Of a stretch of 64,000 nucleotides of DNA, positions 32,934 to 41,230 are shown in pieces. Below the pieces are notes generated by a model that was not told the origin of the DNA, made no database searches, and was given only the letters and a program-made list of their open reading frames with translations. Made by a program: the position numbers and the translations under genes. Source of the stretch: JBBDSH01 sp040905045 (GTDB taxonomy: Bacteria; Pseudomonadota; Gammaproteobacteria; Eutrophobiales; Eutrophobiaceae); assembly GCA_040905045.1 (NCBI GenBank), contig JBBDSH010000096.1, positions 9,118-73,117 of the forward strand, read 5' to 3'. The stretch's first letter is position 1; every line of letters starts with the position of its first letter.

Positions 32934-33300
32934 GTAGGGCGGGTAGAGCGCCGTCCGCGAAACCCGCCAGATAAAAATGAATCGTCATTCCGGACAAGCC
33001 CGCTTTTTGGGCGCGATCCGGAATCCAGTCAACTTGCGGCCGAATAGATCTCAGCGGAATCCGGGAAGCAGAGCAAAGCAGGGTGGGCAGAGCGTTGTTT
33101 GCGAAACTCACCGGATAGAAAAGGAACTATCATTACTGGCTCGGTTGGTCGTAATAAGGAGCCGTCATTCCGAGCGGAGCAAAGAATCTTCAACCCAACA
33201 AAAGATCTCTCCTGTCGTCGAGATGACACCGTTGTGCCCGCATGCCGAGAAGGCGTCATTCTGAGTAGAGCGACGATCCCGGGTTTTACCTGTTCTGCGT
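32934..33300. repeat. Dense mosaic of dispersed repeats
   Basis: Two GGGTGGG/AACCCACC-type units (32936 and 33079), one CCGTCATTCCGGACAAGCCC unit (32984), and a GCCGTCATTCCGAGCGGAGC...GAATCTTC...CGTCGAGATGAC unit (33162-33230). Several are fragments. No gene is supported between the small acidic protein and the PA2778-like gene. Confidence 0.75.
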
Positions 33301-33405
33301 GATCACCCTGTTCGCGTTGGTGTGGGAGGCGGTTGTGGGTGAGACATGGAGAGTGAATAAGGAATCCTGATACTGTCTGGCCTGAATCCCTGGTATCTCT
33401 TATGG

Positions 33406-34401
33406 CTAATTATTGTGACCAGCTTCATGATATTCATCTGGCTGCAAAAGTCTGAAGGATGACTGCTTTGCTTTTGTTTCAGCGAGTGTGGTTCGGTAGA
33501 TCTCATTATCTTTATTCAAGGTAACAGCCTTGCGGGCGGCGTTGATCGCTTCATCGTACAGTGTCTGTTCAGCCAATGCATTGGCAAGATTGTTCCAGGC
33601 AGCTGCGTGCGAGTTGTCTGTTACAATAACTTCACGAAATGCTGCAGCTGCTTTACTGTATTTGCCCAGCTTATAGTAAGTGTTACCCAGTCCCATGCGG
33701 GCAATTGTACTGACCGGCCAGCGTTGGAGTACAGTCTGGTAGGCAGTAATGGCAGCGGGGTATTGTCCGGCCCGTTCCAGACCCGCGGCCCCCTTGAGTA
33801 CTGCCATCTCGGATGCCTGCGATGGCAGCTGATCGGGTGGAGTCACGGTGATGGCCCAGTAGTCGGCACGTTGCCAGGTTCTTTCAAAACTGTTGATATT
33901 GAGCACCCGTTGCGGGTCAAGACCGGAATGCAAAAACAGATTTTCAGCATCCAGATCATAGCCAGTGGCGACTGCAAAGTGCCATTGCGGATAAATTCTT
34001 ACTCCCAGATTCTGAAAGACCATAACCGGGTTGCCGGCAGCTATTTCTGCCAACAGGTTATGCAGGGAACTGACTTCAACCGACAACGCGCCATTGCGTC
34101 TGGCGCCAGCCAGTACATCTGGAGTGAGAGTACCTTCCCGGCCAGGTGTATAAATCTGGCTGGCGATGTCATGCTGTTCAGCCGGAATGCCTGCCCAATT
34201 CAACATCATGGCCAGTGACGCCGGGCCACAGTAGTACTTCTCCTGTGGATAGAAAGGGACTCCTGCTACTGAGGCCCGTTCGGGGAGCGTCGATGGCTGC
34301 TCCAGCACCAGTCTTGTTTGTGGAGCTGCACACCCCGTTAATACAGATAATACAAGCAGGGGCAGGCTCCATTGAAAGCCTGCATGCTTGAGACAATGCA
34401 T
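33406..34401 (-). CDS. PA2778-family cysteine peptidase lipoprotein with TPR domain
   Basis: A 331-residue protein. The signal peptide ends in a lipobox (LSVLTGC), so it is probably an outer-membrane lipoprotein. A C39-like papain-fold domain follows: catalytic Cys in KYYCGPASLAMMLNWAG and His in WHFAVATGYDLDAENLFLHS. The C-terminal half holds about three TPR repeats (GLERAGQYPAAITAYQTVLQ and following). The start at 34401 is chosen so that the signal peptide begins at MHCLKHAGF; it lies 11 bp after the PA2779-like gene. The pair is conserved in Pseudomonas, where the peptidase's target is unknown. Confidence 0.85.
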   Translation of the reverse strand: MHCLKHAGFQWSLPLLVLSVLTGCAAPQTRLVLEQPSTLPERASVAGVPFYPQEKYYCGPASLAMMLNWAGIPAEQHDIASQIYTPGREGTLTPDVLAGARRNGALSVEVSSLHNLLAEIAAGNPVMVFQNLGVRIYPQWHFAVATGYDLDAENLFLHSGLDPQRVLNINSFERTWQRADYWAITVTPPDQLPSQASEMAVLKGAAGLERAGQYPAAITAYQTVLQRWPVSTIARMGLGNTYYKLGKYSKAAAAFREVIVTDNSHAAAWNNLANALAEQTLYDEAINAARKAVTLNKDNEIYRTTLAETKAKQSSFRLLQPDEYHEAGHNN

Positions 34402-34412
34402 AAATCCAGGAT

Positions 34413-34826
34413 TTATCTTGCGCAGCGCGTGAAATTGAAAAAGGATGTCAGGCACAGCAAGTCAGTAATCAGTAATATAATGAAGACTGTTACAATAGCA
34501 CCAACAATCGGACCTACAACACCTTCACCAGCCGGCATGGTTTCAATCTGCCCGGCAATTTTCTGTATTTCGCTGTCAGACAAACTGTTTATCCGGCTTA
34601 ATGCTTCATCGGGATCCACACCCTGGGCAGTCATTTCAACACGCACATCTTCGCGGGACATGAATTCATGAACCAGCGCGCGTTCAGCAACAAGTGAGCT
34701 TTCCTCGATCAGACTGTCAGTGCTGACATTTGCGGCACTGAATGAAGTGATCGGGAAACTGCTCATAATCAGAACCAGTATTAGCGGGCGCGCCAGAAAT
34801 TTTGCCATGTGCTCAAAATAGATCAT
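34413..34826 (-). CDS. PA2779-family protein
   Basis: A 137-residue protein with an N-terminal signal or anchor segment (PLILVLIMSSFPITSF), a helical middle (EFMSREDVRVEMTAQGVDPD, then SRINSLSDSEIQKIAGQIET) and a C-terminal hydrophobic segment (GVVGPIVGAIVTVFIILLIT). This arrangement, placed directly before the PA2778-type peptidase, identifies the PA2779 family; it may be the peptidase's substrate or partner. Start at 34826 (AAGG eight bases upstream) or at 34808. Confidence 0.8.
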   Translation of the reverse strand: MIYFEHMAKFLARPLILVLIMSSFPITSFSAANVSTDSLIEESSLVAERALVHEFMSREDVRVEMTAQGVDPDEALSRINSLSDSEIQKIAGQIETMPAGEGVVGPIVGAIVTVFIILLITDLLCLTSFFNFTRCAR

Positions 34827-35015
34827 GTTGTTTTACCTTGTTTATTGAATAATTCTAATCACCGGATTGTACTTCAATGCTCCGGATCCTGAATTGTGTT
34901 CTTCAGACAGTTACGGCTGGAATTCATGTCAATAATTGTTCCATTTCTGTAGTTAATGATCTGTGCGGTAGTGCACAGATCGCAGAGTTTGCTTAAAGAA
35001 ATCTCACGTTATAGA
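34827..35015 (-). promoter_or_regulatory. Upstream region of the PA2779/PA2778 operon
   Basis: An AT-rich stretch that must carry the operon promoter. A GATCTGTGC/GCACAGATC hairpin lies at about 34961-34983. No gene is seen. Confidence 0.4.
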
Positions 35016-35177
35016 TCATTTTAGAATCGTGACAGGTATCCCCTTGGCGCCGGCATAAAAAACAATGATTTCAGCCGGTCTGTCACCTTCATTGATACCG
35101 TAATGTCATGTTTGCACGACTTCAATAAGACCATCTCCGGCCTGTAACTGCAGGCGGTCACCGTTTTCGGTAATCAT
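35016..35177 (-). pseudogene. Cupin-domain gene remnant with internal stop
   Basis: On the minus strand from 35177: MITENGDRLQLQAGDGLIEV then VQT-stop-HYGINEGDRPAEIIVFYA and GAKGIPVTILK, ending at TGA 35016. The pattern matches the second half of a small cupin (loop G-D, aromatic-His, N-E-G-D-x-P-A-E-I-I-V-F-Y). The in-frame TGA stands where a TGG tryptophan would be expected, so a single substitution inactivated it. Upstream sequence for the cupin's first half is missing, replaced by repeats. Confidence 0.65.
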
Positions 35178-35183
35178 AGTAAA

Positions 35184-35500
35184 GCAGGGTGGGTTGAGCG
35201 TCGTTTGCGAAACCCACCGGAAGGAAAAGAAGCCGTCATTCCGGACAAGCCCGCTTTTGGGCGCTATCCGGAATCCAGCCAGCTTGTAGCCGGATAGATC
35301 TCAGCGGAATCCGGGCAACAGAGCAAAGCAGGCCGAGAAGAGCGTTGTTTGCGAAACCCACCAGATAGAAAAAGCACTATCATTACCGGCCCGGTTGGTC
35401 GTAATAAGGAGCTACCACTACCCACCCAATTGGCCGACATTCCGAGTGGAACGAGGAATCTCAGCTGAAAACAACCAGTTAACCATGCCACCTGGACACC
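35184..35500. repeat. Second mosaic of dispersed repeats
   Basis: GGGTGGGTTGAGCGTCGTTT-GCGAAACCCACC (35187), the GCCGTCATTCCGGACAAGCC unit (35236-35281), a second CGTTGTTTGCGAAACCCACC (35343) and GACATTCCGAGTGGAACGAG-GAATCTCAG (35437). The order of units repeats that of 32934-33300, suggesting duplication of a repeat block on either side of the PA2778/PA2779 genes and the cupin remnant. Confidence 0.75.
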
Positions 35501-35665
35501 CCGCGCACGCCGTCATACTTGAATGAATGCCCACCTCATTGAAAAACAGGGAGGTTTTCAAGCTCCTCAATGAACACATACCGCCCCCGCACCAGTCGTA
35601 AGAGCCTGTTCGAAAAACTGCTCACCTCCCCTCGAGGGCAGGGGGTATGAACGCACCTTTAGTGG

Positions 35666-35688
35666 AAAAAGGGGACGGAACCCTTTTT
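35666..35688 (-). terminator. Hairpin downstream of hicA
   Basis: AAAAAGGG-GACGGAA-CCCTTTTT, an 8-bp stem whose ends give U-tracts on both strands. It overlaps the hicA stop. The core AAAAAGGGGACGGAACCC also resembles sequences accompanying REP-associated transposases. Confidence 0.5.
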
Positions 35689-35905
35689 ATAATAAAGTCT
35701 TGAATTCATTCACGGAGAGGCCTGCATCCTTTGCAATACCACCCATGGTATAGGCGTCGATTGGGTTGGCTCGTGGGATGGTTACAATACGGGTACCGTC
35801 AGACATGACGATATGCTTCCCCTGGCGTTTGACCTCAAACCCTGCCTTTTCAAGGGCCTTGACTGCAGCTTTATGTGAGACGCCGGGAATCTTTGGCACA
35901 ATCAA
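35687..35905 (-). CDS. hicA: HicA-type toxin (mRNA interferase)
   Basis: A 72-residue protein with the HicA double-stranded-RNA-binding-like fold: KIPGVSHKAAVKALEKAGFE, then RQGKHIVMSDGTRIVTIP with the catalytic histidine (H31, in GKH), and AKDAGLSVNEFKTLL. HicA cleaves mRNA and is neutralised by HicB. Its ATG overlaps the hicB TGA by 4 bases, so the toxin is translated after the antitoxin. Confidence 0.85.
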   Translation of the reverse strand: MIVPKIPGVSHKAAVKALEKAGFEVKRQGKHIVMSDGTRIVTIPRANPIDAYTMGGIAKDAGLSVNEFKTLL

Positions 35906-36099
35906 CCCGCGATATCGATTTCGCGGATCTCTGCACCTTCAAGCATCTCGTTTGCAACGGCCAGGTAGGAACTGATCGCGTCCCTGGCGTTGTCCAGTGC
36001 CTCCGCTTCCGTGGTTCCCTGAGACCAGCAGCCGGGGAGTCCGGGTACTGATACACTGTATCCTTCGTCGGTTTTCTTTAGTGCGATTTTGTATTTCAT
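35902..36099 (-). CDS. hicB: HicB-type antitoxin, short form
   Basis: A 65-residue protein, MKYKIALKKTDEGYSVSVPG then LPGCWSQGTTEAEALDNARD. This is the partial RNase-H-like HicB domain; a separate DNA-binding domain is absent, as in short HicB proteins. The start at 36099 is preferred over an in-frame ATG at 36129, because a TATAAT box (36106-36111) lies between them. The box is only six bases from the ATG, so the message may be leaderless. Confidence 0.85.
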   Translation of the reverse strand: MKYKIALKKTDEGYSVSVPGLPGCWSQGTTEAEALDNARDAISSYLAVANEMLEGAEIREIDIAG

Positions 36100-36105
36100 G
36101 AGGCT

Positions 36106-36111
36106 ATTATA
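36106..36111 (-). promoter_or_regulatory. Candidate -10 box of hicBA
   Basis: A perfect TATAAT on the minus strand, six bases before the hicB ATG. No strong -35 is seen at 17 bp. Confidence 0.45.
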
Positions 36112-36189
36112 GCGTGTAATTGACTCCATGTGGATTCCGGGTCTCCGCTACGCTGCGCCCGGAATGACGGCTCCGATTGGGGATTTACG

Positions 36190-37632
36190 CTATGAAGCCG
36201 TCCCCCCAACCGTCAACTCATCAATCTTGATCGTCGGCTGACCGACACCCACCGGCACGGACTGCCCGTCCTTGCCGCAGACGCCGATGCCGGAATCCAG
36301 GGCCATGTCGTTGCCTACCATGGAGACTCGGGTTAATACATCCGGGCCGTTGCCGATGATGGTGGCGCCCTTGACGGGGGCGGTGATCTTGCCGTCCTCA
36401 ATGAGCCAGGCCTGGCTGGCGCTGAAGACGAACTTGCCGTTGGTGATGTCCACCTGGCCGCCGCCGAACTGGGTGGCGTAGATGCCTTTCTTCACCGATT
36501 TAATAATCTCTTCCGGATCGCGTTCGCCGCCCAGCATGTAGGTGTTGGTCATGCGCGGCATGGGCAGGTGGGCGTAGGATTCGCGCCGGGCGTTGCCGGT
36601 GGGGTTCATGCCCATGAGGCGGGCGTTCATTTTGTCCTGCATGTAGTTGCGCAGGATGCCGTTCTCGATGAGCGTGGTGGATTGCGTCGGCGTGCCTTCG
36701 TCGTCCACGGTTAATGAGCCGCGGCGGTTGGGAATGGTGCCGTCGTCCACCACGGTGACTTCCGGGCTGGCGATACGCTGGCCCAGCTTGCCGGAGAAGG
36801 CGGAGGTTTTCTTGCGGTTGAAGTCGCCTTCCAGGCCGTGGCCGATGGCTTCATGTAAAAGAATACCGGGCCAGCCGGGGCCCAGTACCACGGTCATGCT
36901 GCCGGCGGGGGCGTCCACGGCCTCCAGATTGATTAATGCCGCTTCCACCGCCTCGTCCACGTACTGTCGCGCCATGTCTTCGTCGTAGAAATAATCGTAG
37001 CCGAAGCGGCCGCCGCCGCCGGCGCTGCCTTTCTCGCGGCGGCCGTCCTGTTCGACAATGATGGAGACGTTCAGGCGCACCAGCGGCCGGATGTCGGCGC
37101 TGAAGGTGCCGTCCATGCCGGCCACCAGCATGGTGGTGTATTCGCCGGCCAGGGAGGCGATGACCTGTTTCACGCGCGGGTCTTTCTTGCGCGCCAGTTC
37201 GTCCACTTTCTGCAGCAGGGCGATCTTACGATCGGCGGGCATGGCGTCCAGGGGATCGTCGCTGCCGTACAGGGGCACGATGTCCTGTTTGTGCCAGGCC
37301 TGCAGGGATCGGTCCGAGCCGCTTTGGGCGATGGCGCGGGCGGCGTGGGCGGCGCTGGTCAGGGCCGGCAGCTGGATCTCGTCGGAATAGGCGAAGCCGG
37401 TTTTCTCGCCGCTGACGGCGCGCACGCCGACGCCCTGATCAATATGGTGGGTGCCTTCCTTGATGATGCCGTCCTCCAGCACCCAGGATTCCATGCGCGA
37501 GGATTCGAAATACAGGTCCGCCTGGTCGACTTGCCGGGTGATGAGTTGATCCAGGGTTTTCTGCAGGTCGTTGATGCCCAGCCCCACGGGGGCGAGCAGG
37601 GATTGGGTGGCGGTGTCCAGCGGTGTATTCAT
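36190..37632 (-). CDS. tldD: Metalloprotease TldD
   Basis: A 480-residue zinc protease subunit that acts with TldE/PmbA on small peptides and unfolded proteins. The metal site is LLHEAIGHGLEGDFNRK (H-E-x-x-x-H), and the third-ligand cysteine is in GIGVCGKDGQSVPVGVGQP near the C-terminus. MNARLMGMNPTGNARRESYA and QFGGGQVDITNGKF are also typical. It lies 10 bp after the nitrilase-type gene on the same strand, an arrangement conserved in gammaproteobacteria. tldE/pmbA is not in the window. Confidence 0.95.
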   Translation of the reverse strand: MNTPLDTATQSLLAPVGLGINDLQKTLDQLITRQVDQADLYFESSRMESWVLEDGIIKEGTHHIDQGVGVRAVSGEKTGFAYSDEIQLPALTSAAHAARAIAQSGSDRSLQAWHKQDIVPLYGSDDPLDAMPADRKIALLQKVDELARKKDPRVKQVIASLAGEYTTMLVAGMDGTFSADIRPLVRLNVSIIVEQDGRREKGSAGGGGRFGYDYFYDEDMARQYVDEAVEAALINLEAVDAPAGSMTVVLGPGWPGILLHEAIGHGLEGDFNRKKTSAFSGKLGQRIASPEVTVVDDGTIPNRRGSLTVDDEGTPTQSTTLIENGILRNYMQDKMNARLMGMNPTGNARRESYAHLPMPRMTNTYMLGGERDPEEIIKSVKKGIYATQFGGGQVDITNGKFVFSASQAWLIEDGKITAPVKGATIIGNGPDVLTRVSMVGNDMALDSGIGVCGKDGQSVPVGVGQPTIKIDELTVGGTAS

Positions 37633-37642
37633 GCGTGTCTCT

Positions 37643-38464
37643 TTATATTAATGTCTTGTGTTTCAGGGCCGGGAATTTGCGGCGCAGTTGCTCGACCTCA
37701 TCCAGGTCGATGTCCGCGCTGACCACGCCCGGGCCCTTGTCCAGTTGCGCGAGGATATCACCCCAGGGATCGATGATCATGCTGTGGCCCCAGGTGGCGC
37801 GGGTGGCGGTATTCTGCCCGCCCTGGGCGGCGGCGATGACGAAACAGAGGTTTTCCACGGCTCGCGCCCGTAACAGGTGTTCCCAGTGCCGCCGGCCGGT
37901 GGTTTCCGTGAAGGCCGACGGAACGGTAATGATGTTAATACTTTGATCCAGCATGCGCCGGTAGAGTTCCGGGAAGCGCAGGTCGTAGCATATGGACATG
38001 CCTATATTGCCGATGGGGGTGTGGGCGACGATGATCTCGCTGCCCGGCATCATGGTGCGGGATTCGGTATAGGATTCACCGCCCTCGCTCTCGTCCAGGA
38101 CCACGTCGAACAGGTGGATCTTGTCGTAGCGGCTCACGCATTGGCCTTCCGGGTTGTACAGCAGGCAGGCGTTGTAGACCCGGTCGGGATTGCCGGACTC
38201 CAGCGGGATGGTGCCGCCCATGAGCCAGAGGCCGTACTTTTTGGCCTGGTCGGCGAGGAAATCCTGCAGGGGGCCGCTGCCGTAGGGTTCCTGAATAGCC
38301 AGTTTGTCGGTGTCTTCAAGGCCGATGACGGGGAAGAACTCCGGCAGCTGGACGAATTCGGCGCCGTGATCCGTCGCCGCCTCGGCGATGAGGGTCTCGG
38401 CGCTTTCCAGGTTGGCGTCCACATCCGGGGTGGAGACCATTTGCAGGGCGGCGACTCGGGGCAT
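37643..38464 (-). CDS. Carbon-nitrogen hydrolase (Nit/deaminated-glutathione amidase type)
   Basis: A 273-residue nitrilase-superfamily amidase with the Glu-Lys-Cys triad: FVQLPEFFPVIG (Glu), SRYDKIHLFDV (Lys) and MSICYDLRFPELYRRM (Cys). GRRHWEHLLRARAVENLCFV is typical of the Nit1/YbeM branch, which removes the amide from deaminated glutathione as a repair step. It forms an operon with tldD; the usual large yhdP gene upstream is missing, its place taken by repeats and a miniature element. Confidence 0.9.
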   Translation of the reverse strand: MPRVAALQMVSTPDVDANLESAETLIAEAATDHGAEFVQLPEFFPVIGLEDTDKLAIQEPYGSGPLQDFLADQAKKYGLWLMGGTIPLESGNPDRVYNACLLYNPEGQCVSRYDKIHLFDVVLDESEGGESYTESRTMMPGSEIIVAHTPIGNIGMSICYDLRFPELYRRMLDQSINIITVPSAFTETTGRRHWEHLLRARAVENLCFVIAAAQGGQNTATRATWGHSMIIDPWGDILAQLDKGPGVVSADIDLDEVEQLRRKFPALKHKTLI

Positions 38465-38493
38465 TGTTCAGTGATCCCGTGGTTTTGGTGTTC

Positions 38494-38610
38494 ATTATCG
38501 GTGCGAGGGTGCGCCTCCCACAACCAGAGTTTTCCCTCATTGCCAAACCGTGCATGTAGGAGCGGCCACCCCGGCTTACAGCATGCCGGGGCAGGCTCCG
38601 GCCGCGAATT
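38494..38610. repeat. REP-like units and hairpin upstream of the nit-tldD operon
   Basis: GTGCGAGGGTGCGCCTCCCA-C and, inverted, GTAGGAGCGGCCACCCCGGC...GGCCGCGAATTATGAC, with an inner hairpin GCCGGGGCAGGC. A further GTCATCCCGGCC...GGCCGGGATCCAG unit lies at 38652-38706. No gene is seen in 38465-39138. Confidence 0.75.
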
Positions 38611-38750
38611 ATGACTACCTGAGCATAATCCTGTATGCGGGCCACCCAAGCCGTCATCCCGGCCAGGCTTGCCCCGGACATGATCCGGGGGATTGGCCGG
38701 GATCCAGTTGCATGGATGCGCCGATCTGCTCCTGTCATGACCCTCCATGG

Positions 38751-39021
38751 CTAGTACCTCGACACAGGGATGATGATGAATTCAGCGCCGGTCCAGGGCC
38801 TTTCCCGCAAGGCGCGGCGGCGCCGGCAGAGTGGGCCCTCTGTCAAGCCGGCGCAACGCAGCGGGAAAGGCCCTGGCCGGCGCCCTCCGGGTCGGCCCAA
38901 AAGCGGCCATTGCGTCGTTGTTTTCTCTTGCCATAGGCCCACTATGCCTGCGAGAAAACGCCTTGCACTGGCCGCTTTTGGATTGACTGAACTCATCATA
39001 ATTCCTGTGTCGAGGTACTAG
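38751..39021. mobile_element. 271-bp miniature inverted-repeat transposable element with two internal hairpins
   Basis: Terminal inverted repeats of about 35 bp (CTAGTACCTCGACACAGG... and ...CCTGTGTCGAGGTACTAG) bound an element with no transposase. Inside are two further palindromes: CCAGGGCCTTTCCCGC at 38793 with its inverse at 38861-38876 (with nested GCGCCGGC/GCCGGCGC), and CCAAAAGCGGCCA at 38897 with its inverse at 38969-38981. A second copy begins at 63920 with four differences in the 81 shared bases. No family name can be given from sequence alone. Confidence 0.85.
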
Positions 39022-39080
39022 AAGAGGATAAAACGCATAAGGATACAGAGGCGGTGCGACGCGAACAAGCAAGGGGACGT

Positions 39081-39107
39081 ATAAAAAAAGGCCCCGGTAG
39101 CCGGGGC
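39081..39107 (-). terminator. Rho-independent terminator of the comEA-like gene
   Basis: On the minus strand AGGCCCCGG-CTA-CCGGGGCCT followed by a run of U. It lies 31 bp after the stop. Confidence 0.9.
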
Positions 39108-39138
39108 CTGAGTTCAGCAAAGAATAGGCGGGAGTGAA

Positions 39139-39399
39139 TTATTCCGCGGTCAGCATGTCGCGGTTGTTGTCCAGGGTCATCTGTCCGACGCCGTCCACAT
39201 TCATCAATTCCTCGACGGAAGAGAAGGGTCCGTTTTCCTCGCGGTAATCGATGATGGCCTCGGCGCGTTTTTCGCCGACGCCCTGGATGGACATCAGGGT
39301 TTCCGCGTCCGCCGTATTGACATTGATCCTGTCGGCGGCGGCCAGTTGAAGTGAAAAGAACAGAAAGGAAGTGAGAAGTATTTTCCGTATGCAATCCAT
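39139..39399 (-). CDS. ComEA-family helix-hairpin-helix protein
   Basis: An 86-residue exported protein: signal peptide (residues 1-22, ending LQLAAA) followed by INVNTADAETLMSIQGVGEK and FSSVEELMNVDGVGQMTLDN, the two helix-hairpin-helix motifs of ComEA. ComEA binds incoming DNA in the periplasm during natural transformation. Gammaproteobacterial relatives of this size often serve the same role. It is monocistronic with its own terminator. Confidence 0.88.
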   Translation of the reverse strand: MDCIRKILLTSFLFFSLQLAAADRINVNTADAETLMSIQGVGEKRAEAIIDYREENGPFSSVEELMNVDGVGQMTLDNNRDMLTAE

Positions 39400-39496
39400 G
39401 GTTGCCTCCTTTAGATTTTAGATTGAATCCCTTTACTCCATGCGCCTGTAATACTAGTCGAATTGAACAGGGATTTAAATACCTCAAAAAGGGGAC

Positions 39497-39522
39497 AAAA
39501 AAAGCCCCGTATAAACGGGGCT
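39497..39522 (-). terminator. Rho-independent terminator of the porin gene
   Basis: On the minus strand AGCCCCGT-TTAT-ACGGGGCT followed by a U run, 32 bp after the porin stop. Confidence 0.9.
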
Positions 39523-39553
39523 GAAGGGAGGGATGCTGATTTAACTGTTTGAT

Positions 39554-40939
39554 TTACCAGTAAACCTGCCCGCGGAAGGAGAGGCCATGGGGCTCGTCGC
39601 CGTCAAAGGCGCTGCCGGGGCGGTTCATGTCGAGGGTATAAATGTAGTTGGCCATGAAGCGCATGTTCTTGTTCACGTACCAGTTGACGCCGGCGGTCAG
39701 GGCTTCCTGCGCCCCGCCGCTTCCGGCTCCGAGAACACCGACGGCGTCGTTCAGGTCAAGCTTGTCGTAGCGAACGGCCACCTGCCAGCCGCCGTAACCG
39801 CCCTTGCCGACAACACTGTTGGGGGCGACACTGCCGAATTGCGCCTTGCCGGTATCGTATTTGGGTGATTCGCCGGTGAGGAAATAACTGGTTTCGGCGT
39901 AATAACCGTCCAGATCCGCATCCGGTACGCCGGCAAGCGCCGAATTTACCGTCATGCGTGAATATTCCGACTTGAAGCCGAAGGAACCGTAAACGGCGGC
40001 GGCCTCGACGTTGAGTCCCAGCGTATCATCGGCGGCCGCGCCGAAATTGGCATCCACAAAGCGATCCGCCGTGCGGAAGATCCCCGGCCGTTGCCGAACG
40101 CGCAGGGTCCGGTCCACCAGTTTCCGGTACCAGATACCGGCACCGACGGCCATCAGGTGGTTCTTGTCCCGCATCAGGGGGACGAAGGTACCGCGGGCCG
40201 CGATATTGAGTTCATCGTCGATACCGCCGCCGCTGGGCTGGCCGCCCTGTTCGGCACCGAACACGCCGGCATGCAATGTCCAGCGATCATTGCCGCCCCG
40301 GGTAAACGCGGCCACACCCAGTTGCCGCGCGGGCTGCAGCGGGCCGTCGGCGAGAAAGGGACGCTCGATGAAACTCATGTATTTCGAACTGGACAGGGTT
40401 GCCAGGCCGAACGGTATATGGGACTGGCCGAACTTGACCCAGGAATTGCCCGACTTGTAACCGATGAAGCCGTCCTTCATGGATGTGCCGTTGCCGGCGA
40501 AATCCATTTCCAGCTTGTAAATCCAGTTGCCGAACATGCTGCCCTCAAACCCCAGGCGGGCGCGGCGGATAAAGGGTTCGCTGCCGATCTTGTTGATGTC
40601 GGAATTGACCAGGTTGTAATCGGCCATGACCCGGCCGATGGGTTGCCAGGACCAGTCGCCGTCGGCGGAGGACACCTTGAACTTGCCCCTGGTTTCAATC
40701 TTCGGCATGTCCTTGACCTTCTCTTCCACTTCAGCCTGCGCAGCTTCATTCTTTTCCTCATCCGCGGCGGCGGCAATCTTCAGGGAGCGGTATTCCTCCG
40801 CCGAGATACTGCCTTTTTTATACATGATTTCGATAAGCTGCATCATGGCATCGTTGCCGGCCTGTGCCGGTGCAGACAGTGCGGCCATGAGCCACAGCAT
40901 TGCCGAACCGCAGAGTGTGCTTGATTTGATACGGGTCAC
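39554..40939 (-). CDS. OprP/OprO-type phosphate-selective porin
   Basis: A 461-residue outer-membrane protein. Start GTG at 40939, with GAGGAG seven bases upstream; the signal peptide ends LSAPAQAG. A short coiled segment (KKGSISAEEYRSLKIAAAAD, then NEAAQAEVEEKVKDM) is followed by a beta-barrel with WKPIGR-like strands (SWQPIGRVMADYNLVNSD), FIRRARLGFEGSMFGNWIYK and the C-terminal SFRGQVYW ending in an aromatic residue. The family forms phosphate or polyphosphate channels. It is divergent from phoB, with a possible Pho box in the shared upstream region, which fits a phosphate-starvation porin. Confidence 0.85.
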   Translation of the reverse strand: MTRIKSSTLCGSAMLWLMAALSAPAQAGNDAMMQLIEIMYKKGSISAEEYRSLKIAAAADEEKNEAAQAEVEEKVKDMPKIETRGKFKVSSADGDWSWQPIGRVMADYNLVNSDINKIGSEPFIRRARLGFEGSMFGNWIYKLEMDFAGNGTSMKDGFIGYKSGNSWVKFGQSHIPFGLATLSSSKYMSFIERPFLADGPLQPARQLGVAAFTRGGNDRWTLHAGVFGAEQGGQPSGGGIDDELNIAARGTFVPLMRDKNHLMAVGAGIWYRKLVDRTLRVRQRPGIFRTADRFVDANFGAAADDTLGLNVEAAAVYGSFGFKSEYSRMTVNSALAGVPDADLDGYYAETSYFLTGESPKYDTGKAQFGSVAPNSVVGKGGYGGWQVAVRYDKLDLNDAVGVLGAGSGGAQEALTAGVNWYVNKNMRFMANYIYTLDMNRPGSAFDGDEPHGLSFRGQVYW

Positions 40940-41058
40940 GATGATTCTCCTCGTTTTGTGTTCAAGAGACGGTTGATACATTTCGGCATGACCTCCCGCC
41001 GGCAGGCCATGCATTCGAGTTTCGAGTCGGGAACAATAGAGCCGGACTGTGAATAACC

Positions 41059-41077
41059 GATGACCTTTTTGTTACAG
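41059..41077 (-). promoter_or_regulatory. Possible Pho box of the porin gene
   Basis: Minus strand CTGTAAC-AAAA-AGGTCATC, a 7-4-8 arrangement with 5 of 8 matches in the second half. The -10 is weak. The evidence is positional plus partial consensus. Confidence 0.35.
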
Positions 41078-41165
41078 ACAGATGAAGAAAATGTTGAATG
41101 GATTACATGCCGGCGCCGGCAGGGCCTCTTTATGACAAATCAGAAGATCGGGAGGCTTATATTCC

Positions 41166-41199
41166 TTGTCATGAAACTGTAATATGTTTCGTGTCTAAT
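41166..41199 (+). promoter_or_regulatory. Pho box and -10 of phoB
   Basis: TTGTCAT-GAAA-CTGTAATA (41166-41184), then 9 bases and TCTAAT (41194-41199). The spacing is identical to that of the pstC promoter. It implies autoregulation of phoBR. Confidence 0.75.
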
Positions 41200-41230
41200 T
41201 CGCGCCATGCTTCAGACAGTTTATGATGCC

